From Solibacillus sp040273735 (GTDB lineage Bacteria; Bacillota; Bacilli; Bacillales_A; Planococcaceae): DNA of 64,000 nt. Shown here piece after piece: positions 1 to 8,331 of the stretch. Every line of letters begins with the position of its first letter. Positions within the stretch are counted from its first letter, which is position 1. The DNA is taken from assembly GCF_040273735.1 (NCBI RefSeq), contig NZ_JBELZM010000012.1, positions 62,001 through 126,000 on the forward strand. The letters are read 5' to 3'. The notes beneath the pieces are model-generated. The model made no database searches and was not told where the DNA came from. It saw only the letters and a program-made list of their open reading frames with translations. The position numbers were made by a program, and so were the translations under genes.

Positions 1-291
1 TAAATCACGTTCTAAATTACGGATTTGTGATGGTGAGAGTTCATCATTAAAAATAACAATGTTGGCATCTGTTTCATCAAAGAACGCCTTAATTTCTTCA
101 ATCTTTCCTGTACCTACATAATGTGAAGGTGTCACACGTTCCAGATTTTGCGTCACCATACCGACAACTTCTACATCTAAAGCTTGTGCTAAATTTGCCA
201 ACTCTTCCATTGAGTAATCAAAATGCTCATCCTTTTGTAAATTGACGCCAACTAATACACCGCGTTCAATTAATACTTCAACATCTTTCAA
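1..291 (-). CDS. hflX: GTPase HflX, N-terminal part (runs off the left edge)
   Basis: The frame begins with TTG at 289-291, eight bases after GGAGG (299-303 on the complement), and is still open at base 1. The visible 97 residues form the HflX N-terminal domain, with the stretches GVLVGVNL, VGTGKIEEIKAFF and FNDELSPSQIRNLERDL that are characteristic of the family. HflX is a ribosome-associated GTPase that in other bacteria splits stalled or stress-hibernating 70S ribosomes and contributes to macrolide/lincosamide tolerance. The GTP-binding motifs lie outside the window. It is transcribed away from the methyltransferase at 562, so the two share a divergent upstream region. Confidence 0.9.
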   Translation of the reverse strand, partial: MKDVEVLIERGVLVGVNLQKDEHFDYSMEELANLAQALDVEVVGMVTQNLERVTPSHYVGTGKIEEIKAFFDETDANIVIFNDELSPSQIRNLERDL

Positions 292-353
292 ATTTTTGCC
301 TCCTTACTACCATCTATAGTTTTTCCCCATCGTAACATACAATTCAAAAGCCT

Positions 354-382
354 GTACAATGACAACATATAAGCGCATTATG
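354..382 (+). promoter_or_regulatory. possible promoter for the methyltransferase gene
   Basis: An ATGACA -35-like hexamer is followed after about 17 bases by GATACT. The match is only moderate (4-5 of 6 in each box). It lies upstream of the 406-450 hairpin, so a transcript from it would carry that hairpin in its 5' leader. Confidence 0.3.
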
Positions 383-405
383 ATACTATAGGGACACATT
401 ATTTC

Positions 406-450
406 TCTTCATTCATCACTCACCTTTCATTGGTGAGTGATGAATGAAGA
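406..450. repeat. 19-base perfect inverted repeat (hairpin)
   Basis: Bases 406-424 pair perfectly with 432-450 around a 7-base loop. No T-run follows on either strand, so it is not an ordinary terminator. It lies in the divergent region between hflX and the methyltransferase. Confidence 0.85.
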
Positions 451-454
451 AAAG

Positions 455-538
455 CCCCGGCGGATGTCACAGATTTTTTAAGGGAATTTTTGAGTAGGCT
501 CAAAAAAATCTGGACGCAATTACGCCGAGGCGTAATTG
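455..538. repeat. compact element with three inverted repeats
   Basis: CAGATTTTTT (470-479) pairs with AAAAAATCTG (503-512); inside it TTTTTGAG and CTCAAAAA (487-506) form a smaller hairpin; just downstream CAATTACGCC and GGCGTAATTG (517-538) form a perfect 10-base palindrome with a 2-base centre. The dense structure resembles an extragenic palindromic element. Whether it is repeated elsewhere in the genome cannot be seen here; I found no second copy in the window. Confidence 0.6.
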
Positions 539-561
539 ATAAAAAAGAAAAGGCGGTTTTT

Positions 562-1725
562 ATGGAATTCGAACAAATGAAAGTGCAGCTTCATGCACTC
601 ATTTCTAATAAAACACTACTTCAAGCAACAATTAGCCAGCCACGTCAAAAATCCAGCGACTTAAAACGGGTCAAACTCAAGCCCGTAGAAATTCGTGGAG
701 AATATATGATCCAGCTGGAGTATCAATATGAGCGCATTTTAAAGCATGAAAATATTACAGTTGAAGATTTAGCCGCGAAGCTCGATGCTCTTTTTGAACA
801 GTTCCGACAAGTACATGCTGAGTTTCAGGAGCAGACAGTACAAGTGCAACTCTCGAAGAAGAATAAAGTGCTTTGGAAATCTGATCAAAATGCGACAACT
901 AAACAAGTGAACTTATCCCATAACCGAAAAAAACAATATTTATTGGATGATTCCCGTATTCACCCGTTTTTAGTCCGTTTAGGAGTGCAGTCAGAGGATG
1001 GGAAAATAAAGAAACAGAAATACGATAAGTTTAAACAAATCAATCGCTTTGTTGAGTTTATCGATGATTCTTTAGCCCATTTGCCTAAAGACAAAACTAT
1101 TCGCATACTAGATTTCGGTTCAGGTAAATCCTATTTAACATTCGCTTTGTATCATTACTTAAAAATTGAAAAGGGTCTTGATATACATGTCACAGGGCTT
1201 GATCTCAAAAAGGAAGTGATTGAGGAATGTAACCGGATTGCAGCTGATTTACAATATGAAGATTTGCAATTTTTAGTTGGGGATATTAATGACTTTAATG
1301 AAGAAACTGCTGTAGATATGGTTGTAACCCTTCATGCTTGTGATGTTGCGACAGATATGGCATTAGCCCGTGCAGTAAAATGGGGCGCAAAAGTTATTTT
1401 AAGTGTTCCTTGCTGTCAACATGAGCTGAACCGTCAGCTGCAGGCTCCTGCATTATCGATCATGACACAGCATGGTTTAGTGAAGGAGCGCTTTGCCGCA
1501 TTAGCTACGGATTCAATTCGCGCTGAACTATTATCACTTGTCGGCTACGATACTCAATTATTGGAATTTATCGATATGGAAAACACTCCAAAAAATATTT
1601 TAATTCGTGCTTATTATACCGGGAAGAAGCCAACAAGTGAGCAGCGATTAAAATATGATGAATTTGTGCGCTTTTTAAATGCGAAACCATTTCTGGAAAA
1701 CGAGCTGCGAAATTTACTCCCATAG
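562..1725 (+). CDS. class I SAM-dependent methyltransferase (Methyltransf_32 / METTL25-like)
   Basis: A 387-residue predicted methyltransferase. An N-terminal region of about 120 residues with predicted helices precedes a Rossmann-type domain; motif I is ILDFGSGKSYLTFALY near residues 182-197 and a cysteine pair lies in SVPCCQHE near 281-288, as in the Methyltransf_32 family (RNA- or protein-methylating relatives include METTL25/RRNAD1). The substrate is unknown. I chose ATG 562 because AAAGGCGG precedes it at normal distance; the frame stays open upstream to a TTG at 490, but those codons translate the palindromic element at 470-538 and look non-coding. Transcribed alone, divergent from hflX. 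Confidence 0.75.
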   Translation: MEFEQMKVQLHALISNKTLLQATISQPRQKSSDLKRVKLKPVEIRGEYMIQLEYQYERILKHENITVEDLAAKLDALFEQFRQVHAEFQEQTVQVQLSKKNKVLWKSDQNATTKQVNLSHNRKKQYLLDDSRIHPFLVRLGVQSEDGKIKKQKYDKFKQINRFVEFIDDSLAHLPKDKTIRILDFGSGKSYLTFALYHYLKIEKGLDIHVTGLDLKKEVIEECNRIAADLQYEDLQFLVGDINDFNEETAVDMVVTLHACDVATDMALARAVKWGAKVILSVPCCQHELNRQLQAPALSIMTQHGLVKERFAALATDSIRAELLSLVGYDTQLLEFIDMENTPKNILIRAYYTGKKPTSEQRLKYDEFVRFLNAKPFLENELRNLLP

Positions 1726-1927
1726 CAAAACAGTTTTCTCGTTTTGTTATATTTTTTCTATCTTTCGACTAATTTCAATTACTTATTCACCATTTTCTTT
1801 TGTTACAGAATTGTAAAGATTGATAGGGTTAGAGTAAAATTTGTATAGATTTTTTTAAGTTTTTGTTATGATAATTGAGGTTAATTTTTAAAATTATTTT
1901 AATTATATATATTCAGGAGGCAATTCC

Positions 1928-2548
1928 ATGTTTAGTTCAAAGAAGCAAGATCCGTTTTTCTCAGCCTTATTGAAAATTGCTGAAAATATGCGTGAAGGTA
2001 TCCATTATGCAAATGATTTCCGCATTGAAACGGTTGCAGACTTAAAGGAAATCAGCATTCGTATGAAACAATACGAAACAGCGGGTGATAAATTAATTCA
2101 TGAATTAATCGTCATGCTTAATAAATCATTTATGACGCCTATCGAGCGTGAAGATATTTTATCCTTAGCAATTCGTATGGATGATGTGCTAGATGGCGCA
2201 GAAGGTACGATTGCACATTTCGAAATGTTTTCATTAACAGAAATCGATGAATCGATGCGCGATTTCCTAGCATATATCGCTAAATCAACTGATGAAATCG
2301 TTAAAGCGATGGAACTATTAAATAAAAAAGATCTTGTTGGGATGCGCCAGCACGCAATTTTAATTAAAGATTATGAGCGTGAATGTGATGAAGTTTTACG
2401 TTCTTCTATTAAAAAGCTGTTTTTAAACGAAAAAGATCCTATTCGTCTAATTAAATTCAAAGATATTTATGAGCAGTTAGAAGAAATTGCCGACTACTGT
2501 CAAACAGTTGCTAACACAATCGAAACAATTATTATGCGTAACGCGTAA
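1928..2548 (+). CDS. DUF47 / PhoU-like phosphate transport accessory protein
   Basis: A 206-residue all-helical protein of the DUF47 family (PhoU-like, YkaA type). It has alternating acidic helices such as RMDDVLDGAEGTIAHFEMF and KDYERECDEVL that carry the E/DxxxD pattern used by PhoU proteins to bind metal clusters. Family members sit next to PiT transporters and are thought to modulate them. AGGAGG lies 8 bases before the ATG. Only 19 bases separate its stop from the transporter start, so the two form one operon. Confidence 0.9.
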   Translation: MFSSKKQDPFFSALLKIAENMREGIHYANDFRIETVADLKEISIRMKQYETAGDKLIHELIVMLNKSFMTPIEREDILSLAIRMDDVLDGAEGTIAHFEMFSLTEIDESMRDFLAYIAKSTDEIVKAMELLNKKDLVGMRQHAILIKDYERECDEVLRSSIKKLFLNEKDPIRLIKFKDIYEQLEEIADYCQTVANTIETIIMRNA

Positions 2549-2567
2549 TTAATGAGGGGTCCTTTTA

Positions 2568-3584
2568 ATGAATACACTACTTATCATTACCGTCCTAGTA
2601 GTCTTTTTCGCTCTTGCATTTGACTTCATTAATGGTTTTCATGATACTGCAAATGCGATTGCAACATCCGTTTCAACACGTGCCCTACCTCCTCGAGTAG
2701 CGGTAATCATGGCAGCCATTATGAACTTTTTAGGTGCCATTACATTCGTTGGAGTAGCAAAAGCAATTGCTTCCGATATTGTTGATCCATTTTCATTATC
2801 TACACCAGATGCACCATTAATCGGTTCTGTTGTTATTTTAGCCGCTCTATTATCGGCAATCACTTGGAACCTAGTCACTTGGTATTTTGGAATTCCATCG
2901 AGTTCTTCTCATACATTGATCGGTTCGATTGCAGGTGCTGCCATTGCAGCATCTGGAGTCGGGGTTTTAAACTATAGCGGATTCACAAAAATCATCATTG
3001 CTTTATTAGCATCACCAATCATTGCGATTTGTGCCGGTTACTTAATGATGACATTAATGAAATTCATTTTTAAAAATATGAACCTATATAAAACAAATAA
3101 AGGTTTCCGTATTATGCAAATCTTCACTGCTGCCATTCAATCTTTTACCCACGGGACGAACGATGCTCAAAAGGCAATGGGTATTATTACGATGGCGCTT
3201 ATTGCTGCAAATTGGCAAACAACGGATGATGTACAAGGTTGGGTACGTTTCGCCTGTGCTTTAGCAATGGGTCTTGGTACATCAATCGGCGGTTATAAAA
3301 TCATTAAAACAGTTGGCGGCAAAATTATGAAAATCCGTCCTGTAAACGGTGCAGCTGCGGATATTGCTTCTGCATCCATCATTTTCGGTGCAACGTTAAT
3401 TCACTTGCCTGTATCAACAACACATGTTATCTCTTCTGCAATTATGGGTGTTGGTTCAGCTCAAAATGTTAAAGGCGTAAACTGGGGTATGGCTCGTAAA
3501 ATAGTCACTACTTGGATTATTACAATGCCTATTTCTGCTGTCATGGCAGCGATTATTTATACAGTATTAAATCTATTCTTCTAA
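2568..3584 (+). CDS. pit: inorganic phosphate transporter, PiT family
   Basis: A 338-residue integral membrane protein with about ten hydrophobic segments. Both halves carry the PiT signature: FDFINGFHDTANAIATS near residues 18-34 and FTHGTNDAQKAMG near 192-204, the duplicated GxNDxxxA/HDTANA motif that forms the phosphate/cation site. It imports phosphate (often as a metal-phosphate complex) using the proton or sodium gradient. A GAGGGG ribosome site precedes the ATG. It is second in the operon with the DUF47 gene and ends at a strong terminator. Confidence 0.93.
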   Translation: MNTLLIITVLVVFFALAFDFINGFHDTANAIATSVSTRALPPRVAVIMAAIMNFLGAITFVGVAKAIASDIVDPFSLSTPDAPLIGSVVILAALLSAITWNLVTWYFGIPSSSSHTLIGSIAGAAIAASGVGVLNYSGFTKIIIALLASPIIAICAGYLMMTLMKFIFKNMNLYKTNKGFRIMQIFTAAIQSFTHGTNDAQKAMGIITMALIAANWQTTDDVQGWVRFACALAMGLGTSIGGYKIIKTVGGKIMKIRPVNGAAADIASASIIFGATLIHLPVSTTHVISSAIMGVGSAQNVKGVNWGMARKIVTTWIITMPISAVMAAIIYTVLNLFF

Positions 3585-3586
3585 TA

Positions 3587-3644
3587 AAGAGGGCAGGTAT
3601 TTTCCGAAATTTTTTTCGGACAAACCTCCCTCTTTTCTTTTTTT
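3587..3644 (+). terminator. terminator after the phosphate transporter
   Basis: AAAGAGGG...CCCTCTTT arms with an extra inner stem (TCCGAAA/TTTCGGA) are followed by a T-rich tail TTTCTTTTTTT. Confidence 0.85.
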
Positions 3645-3692
3645 CTACGAATCCATTACACTGTATTTATGGAAAAAGAAAGGCGGTAATTT

Positions 3693-5810
3693 ATGAAACA
3701 GTTCGCAGCATTCATTACAAAATTTGCAAAACCGATTGTTCTACTATGGTGTGCAATATTGGTTGTTCTAGCATTTTTTGCGCTTCAACTCCCTTCTAAA
3801 CTTCAAGGGGATGGGTTTTTCTATGATGGTGACCACTCGTATGTAACGAACGAACTATCGGATACATTCAATTTACCCGCAAAAACGATTTTTGTATTGT
3901 TCGAAAATAAAACAGATGAGGAAATTTCGTCTACCCTTGAAAGTTTAGAAACAATTGAAGAAATTCAAACTATAACATCTCCTGTAGGTGTCGAAGAGTT
4001 AAATAAAGACGGCTATGCCTATGGGATGCTGGAGTTTGATAATTCGGTGGATGATTACTTCCCTATTATCGATGAGCTGCGTGAAAAGCTCGGCGAAAAC
4101 AACGGCATTTCCATTACAGGTGAACCAGTTATTTCAAAGGATATTAATGTCGCAAGTCAAAATGATTTAATTAAAGCAGAAACGATTGGTCTTCCGATTG
4201 CTTTAATCGTTTTATTGTTAGCATTCGGTACGATCGTAGCTTCTTTACTGCCGATTTTAGTTGGCGGTGCCACGGTTGTCATTACACTTGGTCTATTGGC
4301 TCTTTTAGGAGACGGTGTGAACTTATCTATTTTCGTATTAAATATTGTCCCAATGCTTGGGTTGGCTTTAAGTATTGATTTTGCATTGCTGCTTATTAAT
4401 CGTTACCGTGAAGAACGCAATACACAATCGATTGAGCAGTCTGTTCAAATTGCCATCCAAACAGCCGGACGATCGATTATCTTCTCAGCACTTTGTGTCA
4501 TGATCGGTCTTGGTGCAATGATCGTAATTGATGTGGAAATTTTCATGAATATCGCGCTTGGCGGATCAATAGTTGTGTTGTTGGCTGTATTAACAGGTAT
4601 TACACTTTTACCGGCAACATTGATGCTTCTTGGTGACCGTTTAAATAAAGGCCGTGTTTTCCGAATAAAACCGACTGCCTCTCGTTGGCAGAAATTCGCC
4701 GCCTTTGTCATGAAACGACCTGTCACAATTATTGTTGTGGCCATCCTTTTGTTATGTGTTGCAATGGTGCCGATAAAAGATATCGAGTTAACTATCCCTT
4801 CTACGGAATCATTGCCGGAATCATATGAATCGCGCCAAACATTTGATACGCTAGATGAACAGTTTGGGCTTGGCGATAATACACCGGTATTCCTTCTGGC
4901 AGAAAATGAAGATGCCGGTGATTGGGATTCGACAGAAGGACGCGAGAAAATATTCGATATTCAGCAGCAGCTGTTGGATGACCCTCTTGTCGATCGTGTA
5001 ACATCAATGTTTACTGTAGCCAATATTGAGTCTGTTGAAATGTGGGAAATGGCAAACAGCAACCCGCAAGCACCTGGTGCACTGGATGAAGTGGCGGAAA
5101 ACTTTATTCAGGGAGATAAAATGTATATGGTCGCTTATTTAAATGCAGAAGGCTCTTCATTCGAAGCTCAGGATTTTGTGCGCGACTGGAGTGAAAAAGA
5201 CTTAGGGGTCAATTTCGCTTTGTCCGGTCAAGCGAAGTTCAATCAGGAAATCTTTGATGAGATTGCCGGCAAAGTACTCATTGCCATTTCAATCATCATT
5301 GTATCTACCTTCTTTATTTTAATGGTTGCGTTCCGTTCGATTTTAATTCCGCTGAAAGCGATCTTAATGAACATCCTTGGCTTAGGTGCGACATTCGGTA
5401 TCCTTGTCTACATTTTCCAGTATGGGCATTTTGGTTTGGAAGCGACGACAATTGTGTTGATTATTCCGGTGCTGACCTTCTGCTTAGTGTTCGGTTTAAG
5501 TATGGACTATGAAGTATTTTTAATATCCCGTATTCAGGAAGAGTATTTAAAAGGGGCAACTAATACAAAGGCAACGGTCGATGGACTTGTCTCGACAAGT
5601 AAAATCATTACATCGGCAGCGCTTATTATGATTGTCATTACAGGCGCGTTTGCATTTACGGATGTTATGCCCGTAAAGCAAATCGGGGTCGGTATTGCGA
5701 TTGCGATTGCCATTGACGCAACAATCATCCGCCTGATGCTCGTTCCAAGTTTCATGAAGCTGTTTGGCGACTGGAACTGGTGGCTGCCGTTTAGGAAGAA
5801 TACGAGATAG
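3693..5810 (+). CDS. MMPL/RND-family exporter (YdfJ-like)
   Basis: A 705-residue membrane protein with the duplicated MMPL architecture: one TM helix, an extracellular loop of roughly 130 residues, a five-helix bundle, then the same plan repeated. The proton-relay region of the family is seen as GLALSIDFALLLINRYREE and FGLSMDYEVFLISRIQEE, each with the conserved Asp in the fourth TM helix of its repeat. Proteins of this type export lipids, surfactants or drugs; the substrate here is unknown. AAAGGCGG lies about 8 bases before the ATG. It is a single-gene unit between two terminators. A second MMPL gene lies at 29670-31871. Confidence 0.85.
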   Translation: MKQFAAFITKFAKPIVLLWCAILVVLAFFALQLPSKLQGDGFFYDGDHSYVTNELSDTFNLPAKTIFVLFENKTDEEISSTLESLETIEEIQTITSPVGVEELNKDGYAYGMLEFDNSVDDYFPIIDELREKLGENNGISITGEPVISKDINVASQNDLIKAETIGLPIALIVLLLAFGTIVASLLPILVGGATVVITLGLLALLGDGVNLSIFVLNIVPMLGLALSIDFALLLINRYREERNTQSIEQSVQIAIQTAGRSIIFSALCVMIGLGAMIVIDVEIFMNIALGGSIVVLLAVLTGITLLPATLMLLGDRLNKGRVFRIKPTASRWQKFAAFVMKRPVTIIVVAILLLCVAMVPIKDIELTIPSTESLPESYESRQTFDTLDEQFGLGDNTPVFLLAENEDAGDWDSTEGREKIFDIQQQLLDDPLVDRVTSMFTVANIESVEMWEMANSNPQAPGALDEVAENFIQGDKMYMVAYLNAEGSSFEAQDFVRDWSEKDLGVNFALSGQAKFNQEIFDEIAGKVLIAISIIIVSTFFILMVAFRSILIPLKAILMNILGLGATFGILVYIFQYGHFGLEATTIVLIIPVLTFCLVFGLSMDYEVFLISRIQEEYLKGATNTKATVDGLVSTSKIITSAALIMIVITGAFAFTDVMPVKQIGVGIAIAIAIDATIIRLMLVPSFMKLFGDWNWWLPFRKNTR

Positions 5811-5822
5811 TGATCAATAAAT

Positions 5823-5867
5823 AGTCGTCCGGCCTGTTGGACATGGGCTGGGCGGCTGTTTTTATTT
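5823..5867 (+). terminator. terminator after the MMPL gene
   Basis: AGTCGTCCGGCC pairs with GGGCTGGGCGGCT, including G-U pairs, and is followed by GTTTTTATTT. Confidence 0.7.
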
Positions 5868-5871
5868 CTGT

Positions 5872-6170
5872 TATTAGAACAATTGTCGGGGATATTAGAA
5901 CTTCCGTAGCTTTTATTAGAAAACCGGATGAAACGGGTAACGGTGATGCTGCTTTTCCTTTTATTAAAGGGGTTCCGGGTGACCGGTTTTGAGTTTATTA
6001 GAATATCTTGCGCATATATTAGAACAACTTGGCAGGATATTAGCACATCCATCCACTATATTAGAAAATCTCGAACACTTATTAGCACATTAAGCAAAGA
6101 TATTAGAAAATCGAACTTATATTAGAACATATTAAAATATATTAGAACATTCCACCTGTTTATTAGAAAA
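5872..6170. repeat. 21-base-phased array of TATTAGAAC-like motifs
   Basis: The 9-mer TATTAGAAC or a close variant (ending GAAA, GCAC, GAAT) starts at 5872, 5893, 5914, 5996, 6017, 6038, 6059, 6080, 6101, 6120, 6140 and 6161, with weaker copies at 5962 and 6130. Most steps are exactly 21 bases and the 12 bases between motifs are not conserved. The one large gap (5914-5996, 82 bases) holds AAAACCGG (5920-5927) and its inverse CCGGTTTT (5983-5990). The array fills the spacer between two convergent terminators, so it is unlikely to be an untranslated mRNA region. No gene is visible here. Confidence 0.85.
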
Positions 6171-6212
6171 CCACCACAACCATCAACCGCCCACCGCCAC
6201 ACAACCCCAAAC

Positions 6213-6250
6213 AAAAAATCCCTCCGCCGCAATGCCGACGAAAAGGATTT
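6213..6250 (-). terminator. terminator after the 74-residue membrane protein gene
   Basis: On the minus strand AAATCC and CGTCG pair with CGGCG and GGATTT around a short loop, followed by TTTTTTG. Confidence 0.6.
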
Positions 6251-6269
6251 AGAAATCGAAGCAATCAGC

Positions 6270-6494
6270 CTAACCTAAATACAGTTGCTCTTCAAACGGA
6301 AGCATAACTGAATTTACATCGCTCGACTCTTCACTTTTGTTCAACTCAATTTGTTTCGGATCTTTCGGTTCCCACAACATGTAAAATGCTTGAATTACAA
6401 TGACAATAACAATGGATGCCACTAAAATTGTGCCGACGATAATTTTGACCATTTTATTTCCGGACATTTCTTTCGATGATTTCTGTTGTGTCAT
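6270..6494 (-). CDS. small single-pass membrane protein, unknown function
   Basis: A 74-residue protein I do not recognise. A basic N-terminus (MTQQKSSKEMSGNKMVK) is followed by one very hydrophobic helix near residues 17-42 and an acidic, Ser/Glu-rich tail. This suggests an N-in membrane anchor with an outside tail. A GAGGGAATTG ribosome site precedes the ATG. It lies 20 bases downstream of the 154-residue gene and probably shares its transcript. Confidence 0.6.
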   Translation of the reverse strand: MTQQKSSKEMSGNKMVKIIVGTILVASIVIVIVIQAFYMLWEPKDPKQIELNKSEESSDVNSVMLPFEEQLYLG

Positions 6495-6514
6495 TCTTCA
6501 ATTCCCTCACTTTT

Positions 6515-6979
6515 CTATTTTGAAAGTCGGAAACCTTCTTCACGTAAATAAGCGACAGCGTCTTCGCGCGTACCGAAAGATTCCTCTAAATTTCCTTGAT
6601 GATAAATATTCCAAGAACGATCATTAAACTCCAGCTCTAGTTTCGTTCCTTCACGCGATGTCCATGTCTCGACAATCGGTAAAATCTCTTCTTCTTCTTC
6701 AGATAAATAGTTGATTGAGTCGCGCACTATTTCACGTAACGCTTCCTCGTTGTAGTCACGAATGTTGACTAGCCCGTTGTCGCCCGCTTCTTTTTCATAT
6801 TTCAGTAAGTCACCTACGAAAACAAAGCCATTGCCGTTTGGATGCAACTTTTCTACAACAATCGATTTTTCGTAAAGGCTTCCTTCAAAATGATAATTCA
6901 CACGTTTTAATGAAATTTCCTTTTTCGTCAACTGAGGAAATGATTCGATAATTTCTTGTTTTTGTTCAAATGTTAGCAT
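6515..6979 (-). CDS. conserved soluble protein, unknown function
   Basis: A 154-residue acidic protein (long EEEEE run near residues 95-100) without a signal peptide or membrane helix. The C-terminus (SWNIYHQGNLEESFGTREDAVAYL) looks like a small alpha/beta fold. I do not recognise the family. An AAAAGGAGCAG ribosome site directly precedes the start. It is first in a two-gene unit with the small membrane protein at 6270. Confidence 0.65.
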   Translation of the reverse strand: MLTFEQKQEIIESFPQLTKKEISLKRVNYHFEGSLYEKSIVVEKLHPNGNGFVFVGDLLKYEKEAGDNGLVNIRDYNEEALREIVRDSINYLSEEEEEILPIVETWTSREGTKLELEFNDRSWNIYHQGNLEESFGTREDAVAYLREEGFRLSK

Positions 6980-7035
6980 TGTCTGCTCCTTTTAAATGTC
7001 TTTTCAATTATTAAGTATACCGTGTCCGGCGCAAT

Positions 7036-7073
7036 TTAAAAAGCGAAGCATATGCTTATCACATATGCCCCGC
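7036..7073 (-). terminator. terminator after the AI-2E family transporter gene
   Basis: Minus-strand GCGGGGCATATG and CATATGCTTCGC form the stem; TTTTTAA follows. Confidence 0.75.
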
Positions 7074-7094
7074 AATTTAGCAATACAAAATAGG

Positions 7095-8183
7095 TTATAC
7101 CGTCTTATTGGCAGTCTCTTTAATTTGTTTGCGTTCTTCATAAATATTTTGGACGATTACTTTAATCACGCAGTACGTAGGAATGGCAATTAAAATTCCA
7201 ATAAAGCCTGCAATATTTCCTGCTGCCAATACGATCGAAATTACTGTCAACGGGTGAATATCCAAAGATCGCCCCATAACATTCGGTGTAATCAAGTTAC
7301 TCTCTACTTGCTGTGCGACTAGCGTTACAACACCAACCCAAATAACGTCAAACGGATTATTAAGAAGTGCTACAATCACTGCCGGTACAAGGGATAGCCA
7401 CGGACCGATAAATGGAATCATATTCATGAAAAATGCAAACAAAGCAAGTAATAATGAATATTCTAAACCAATGATTAAATAGCCAATGTACATCATGATT
7501 GCGAGTAAAAAGCTGACCAATACTTGTCCTTGTACATAGCTTCTCAATACGTTATCGATGTCTTCTAAAGTTTTCTTCACCCATGTGCGACGTTCCCCGG
7601 AAAATATACCATAAATTTGGGGAGCGAATTTTTCATGGTCTTTCAACATAAAAATAAAGAAAAATGGCGCTAATACTAATGTTAATGTGACGGTTACTGC
7701 CCCGCTTAAGAAAGAAACAAGGTATTTACTACTTGTGACAGCAATGTCTTGTATCGAATTGGTAACAGATCCTATAAATTCTTCTACTTGCGGTGGCAGC
7801 ATCGGAATATTTTCCTTATTATCTAAAATAAAATCTGCTGCTTCTTCAATATCCTTCGCGATTGTCGGTGCATTTTCAACAAGTCTGTTTACTTGGTTGG
7901 CAATTGGAGTACCAACCAAAATCAGAAAGCTCGCGAATAAACCCGCAATTATAAGAACAATCGTTATTAAACTTCCCCATCTCGGCATTCCCCGTTTTTC
8001 CAATATACGCTGCAACGGCTCCGAAATATAATAGAGCACCCCACCGAGTAATAACGGTACAAGGATTGTCGTAAAAATTATGATAATCGGATTAAAAATA
8101 GAATGGATTTCAATAAAATATTTGATAATTAATAATGTAATAAGTATACCTACGCCAACTTGGAACCACAGTTTTCTAGTCAT
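7095..8183 (-). CDS. AI-2E family transporter (YtvI/YhhQ-type permease)
   Basis: A 362-residue membrane protein of the PF01594 family, with paired N-terminal hydrophobic segments, a central amphipathic region (IANQVNRLVENAPTIAKDIEE) and a C-terminal helix cluster containing the family hallmark NMIPFIGPWLSLVPAVIVALL. Members export small molecules or act as Na+/H+ antiporters; real AI-2 transport is shown for few. The frame is open back to 8300, but the first 39 residues have no ribosome site, while ATG 8183 follows AGAGAGTGA, so I take that start. Monocistronic, flanked by terminators. Confidence 0.82.
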   Translation of the reverse strand: MTRKLWFQVGVGILITLLIIKYFIEIHSIFNPIIIIFTTILVPLLLGGVLYYISEPLQRILEKRGMPRWGSLITIVLIIAGLFASFLILVGTPIANQVNRLVENAPTIAKDIEEAADFILDNKENIPMLPPQVEEFIGSVTNSIQDIAVTSSKYLVSFLSGAVTVTLTLVLAPFFFIFMLKDHEKFAPQIYGIFSGERRTWVKKTLEDIDNVLRSYVQGQVLVSFLLAIMMYIGYLIIGLEYSLLLALFAFFMNMIPFIGPWLSLVPAVIVALLNNPFDVIWVGVVTLVAQQVESNLITPNVMGRSLDIHPLTVISIVLAAGNIAGFIGILIAIPTYCVIKVIVQNIYEERKQIKETANKTV

Positions 8184-8278
8184 CGGCTCACTCTCTTTCT
8201 CAAACTTTCTTTTACTTTTAATTTTCACTATAACTATGTACGTTTTAGCATGCCATAAAGCTTCATAAAATACAAAAA

Positions 8279-8323
8279 ATAAAAAAGGTTTGACTCGCAA
8301 AATAATATTTGCGAATCAAACCT
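8279..8323 (-). terminator. terminator after pepF
   Basis: Minus-strand AGGTTTGATTCGCAAA pairs with TTTGCGAGTCAAACCT, then TTTTTTATTTT. Confidence 0.9.
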
Positions 8324-8331
8324 CTTAAATT

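Noticed and set aside
490..561. An N-terminal extension of the methyltransferase starting at TTG 490
   Set aside because: The extra codons translate inverted repeats and have no ribosome site; ATG 562 is preceded by AAAGGCGG.
1732..1765. Possible terminator after the methyltransferase gene
   Set aside because: Only a six-base A/T-rich stem (CAAAAC/GTTTTG); too weak to call.
3512..3799. A 95-codon plus-strand frame between the phosphate transporter and MMPL genes
   Set aside because: It runs through the terminator and both neighbouring genes in a different frame.
5842..6125. Open frames through the 21-base array (heptad-like coding, for example YIRTTWQDISTSI)
   Set aside because: 21 bases equal seven codons, so any frame repeats. 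There is no ribosome site, and the frame is broken in the 5914-5996 gap.
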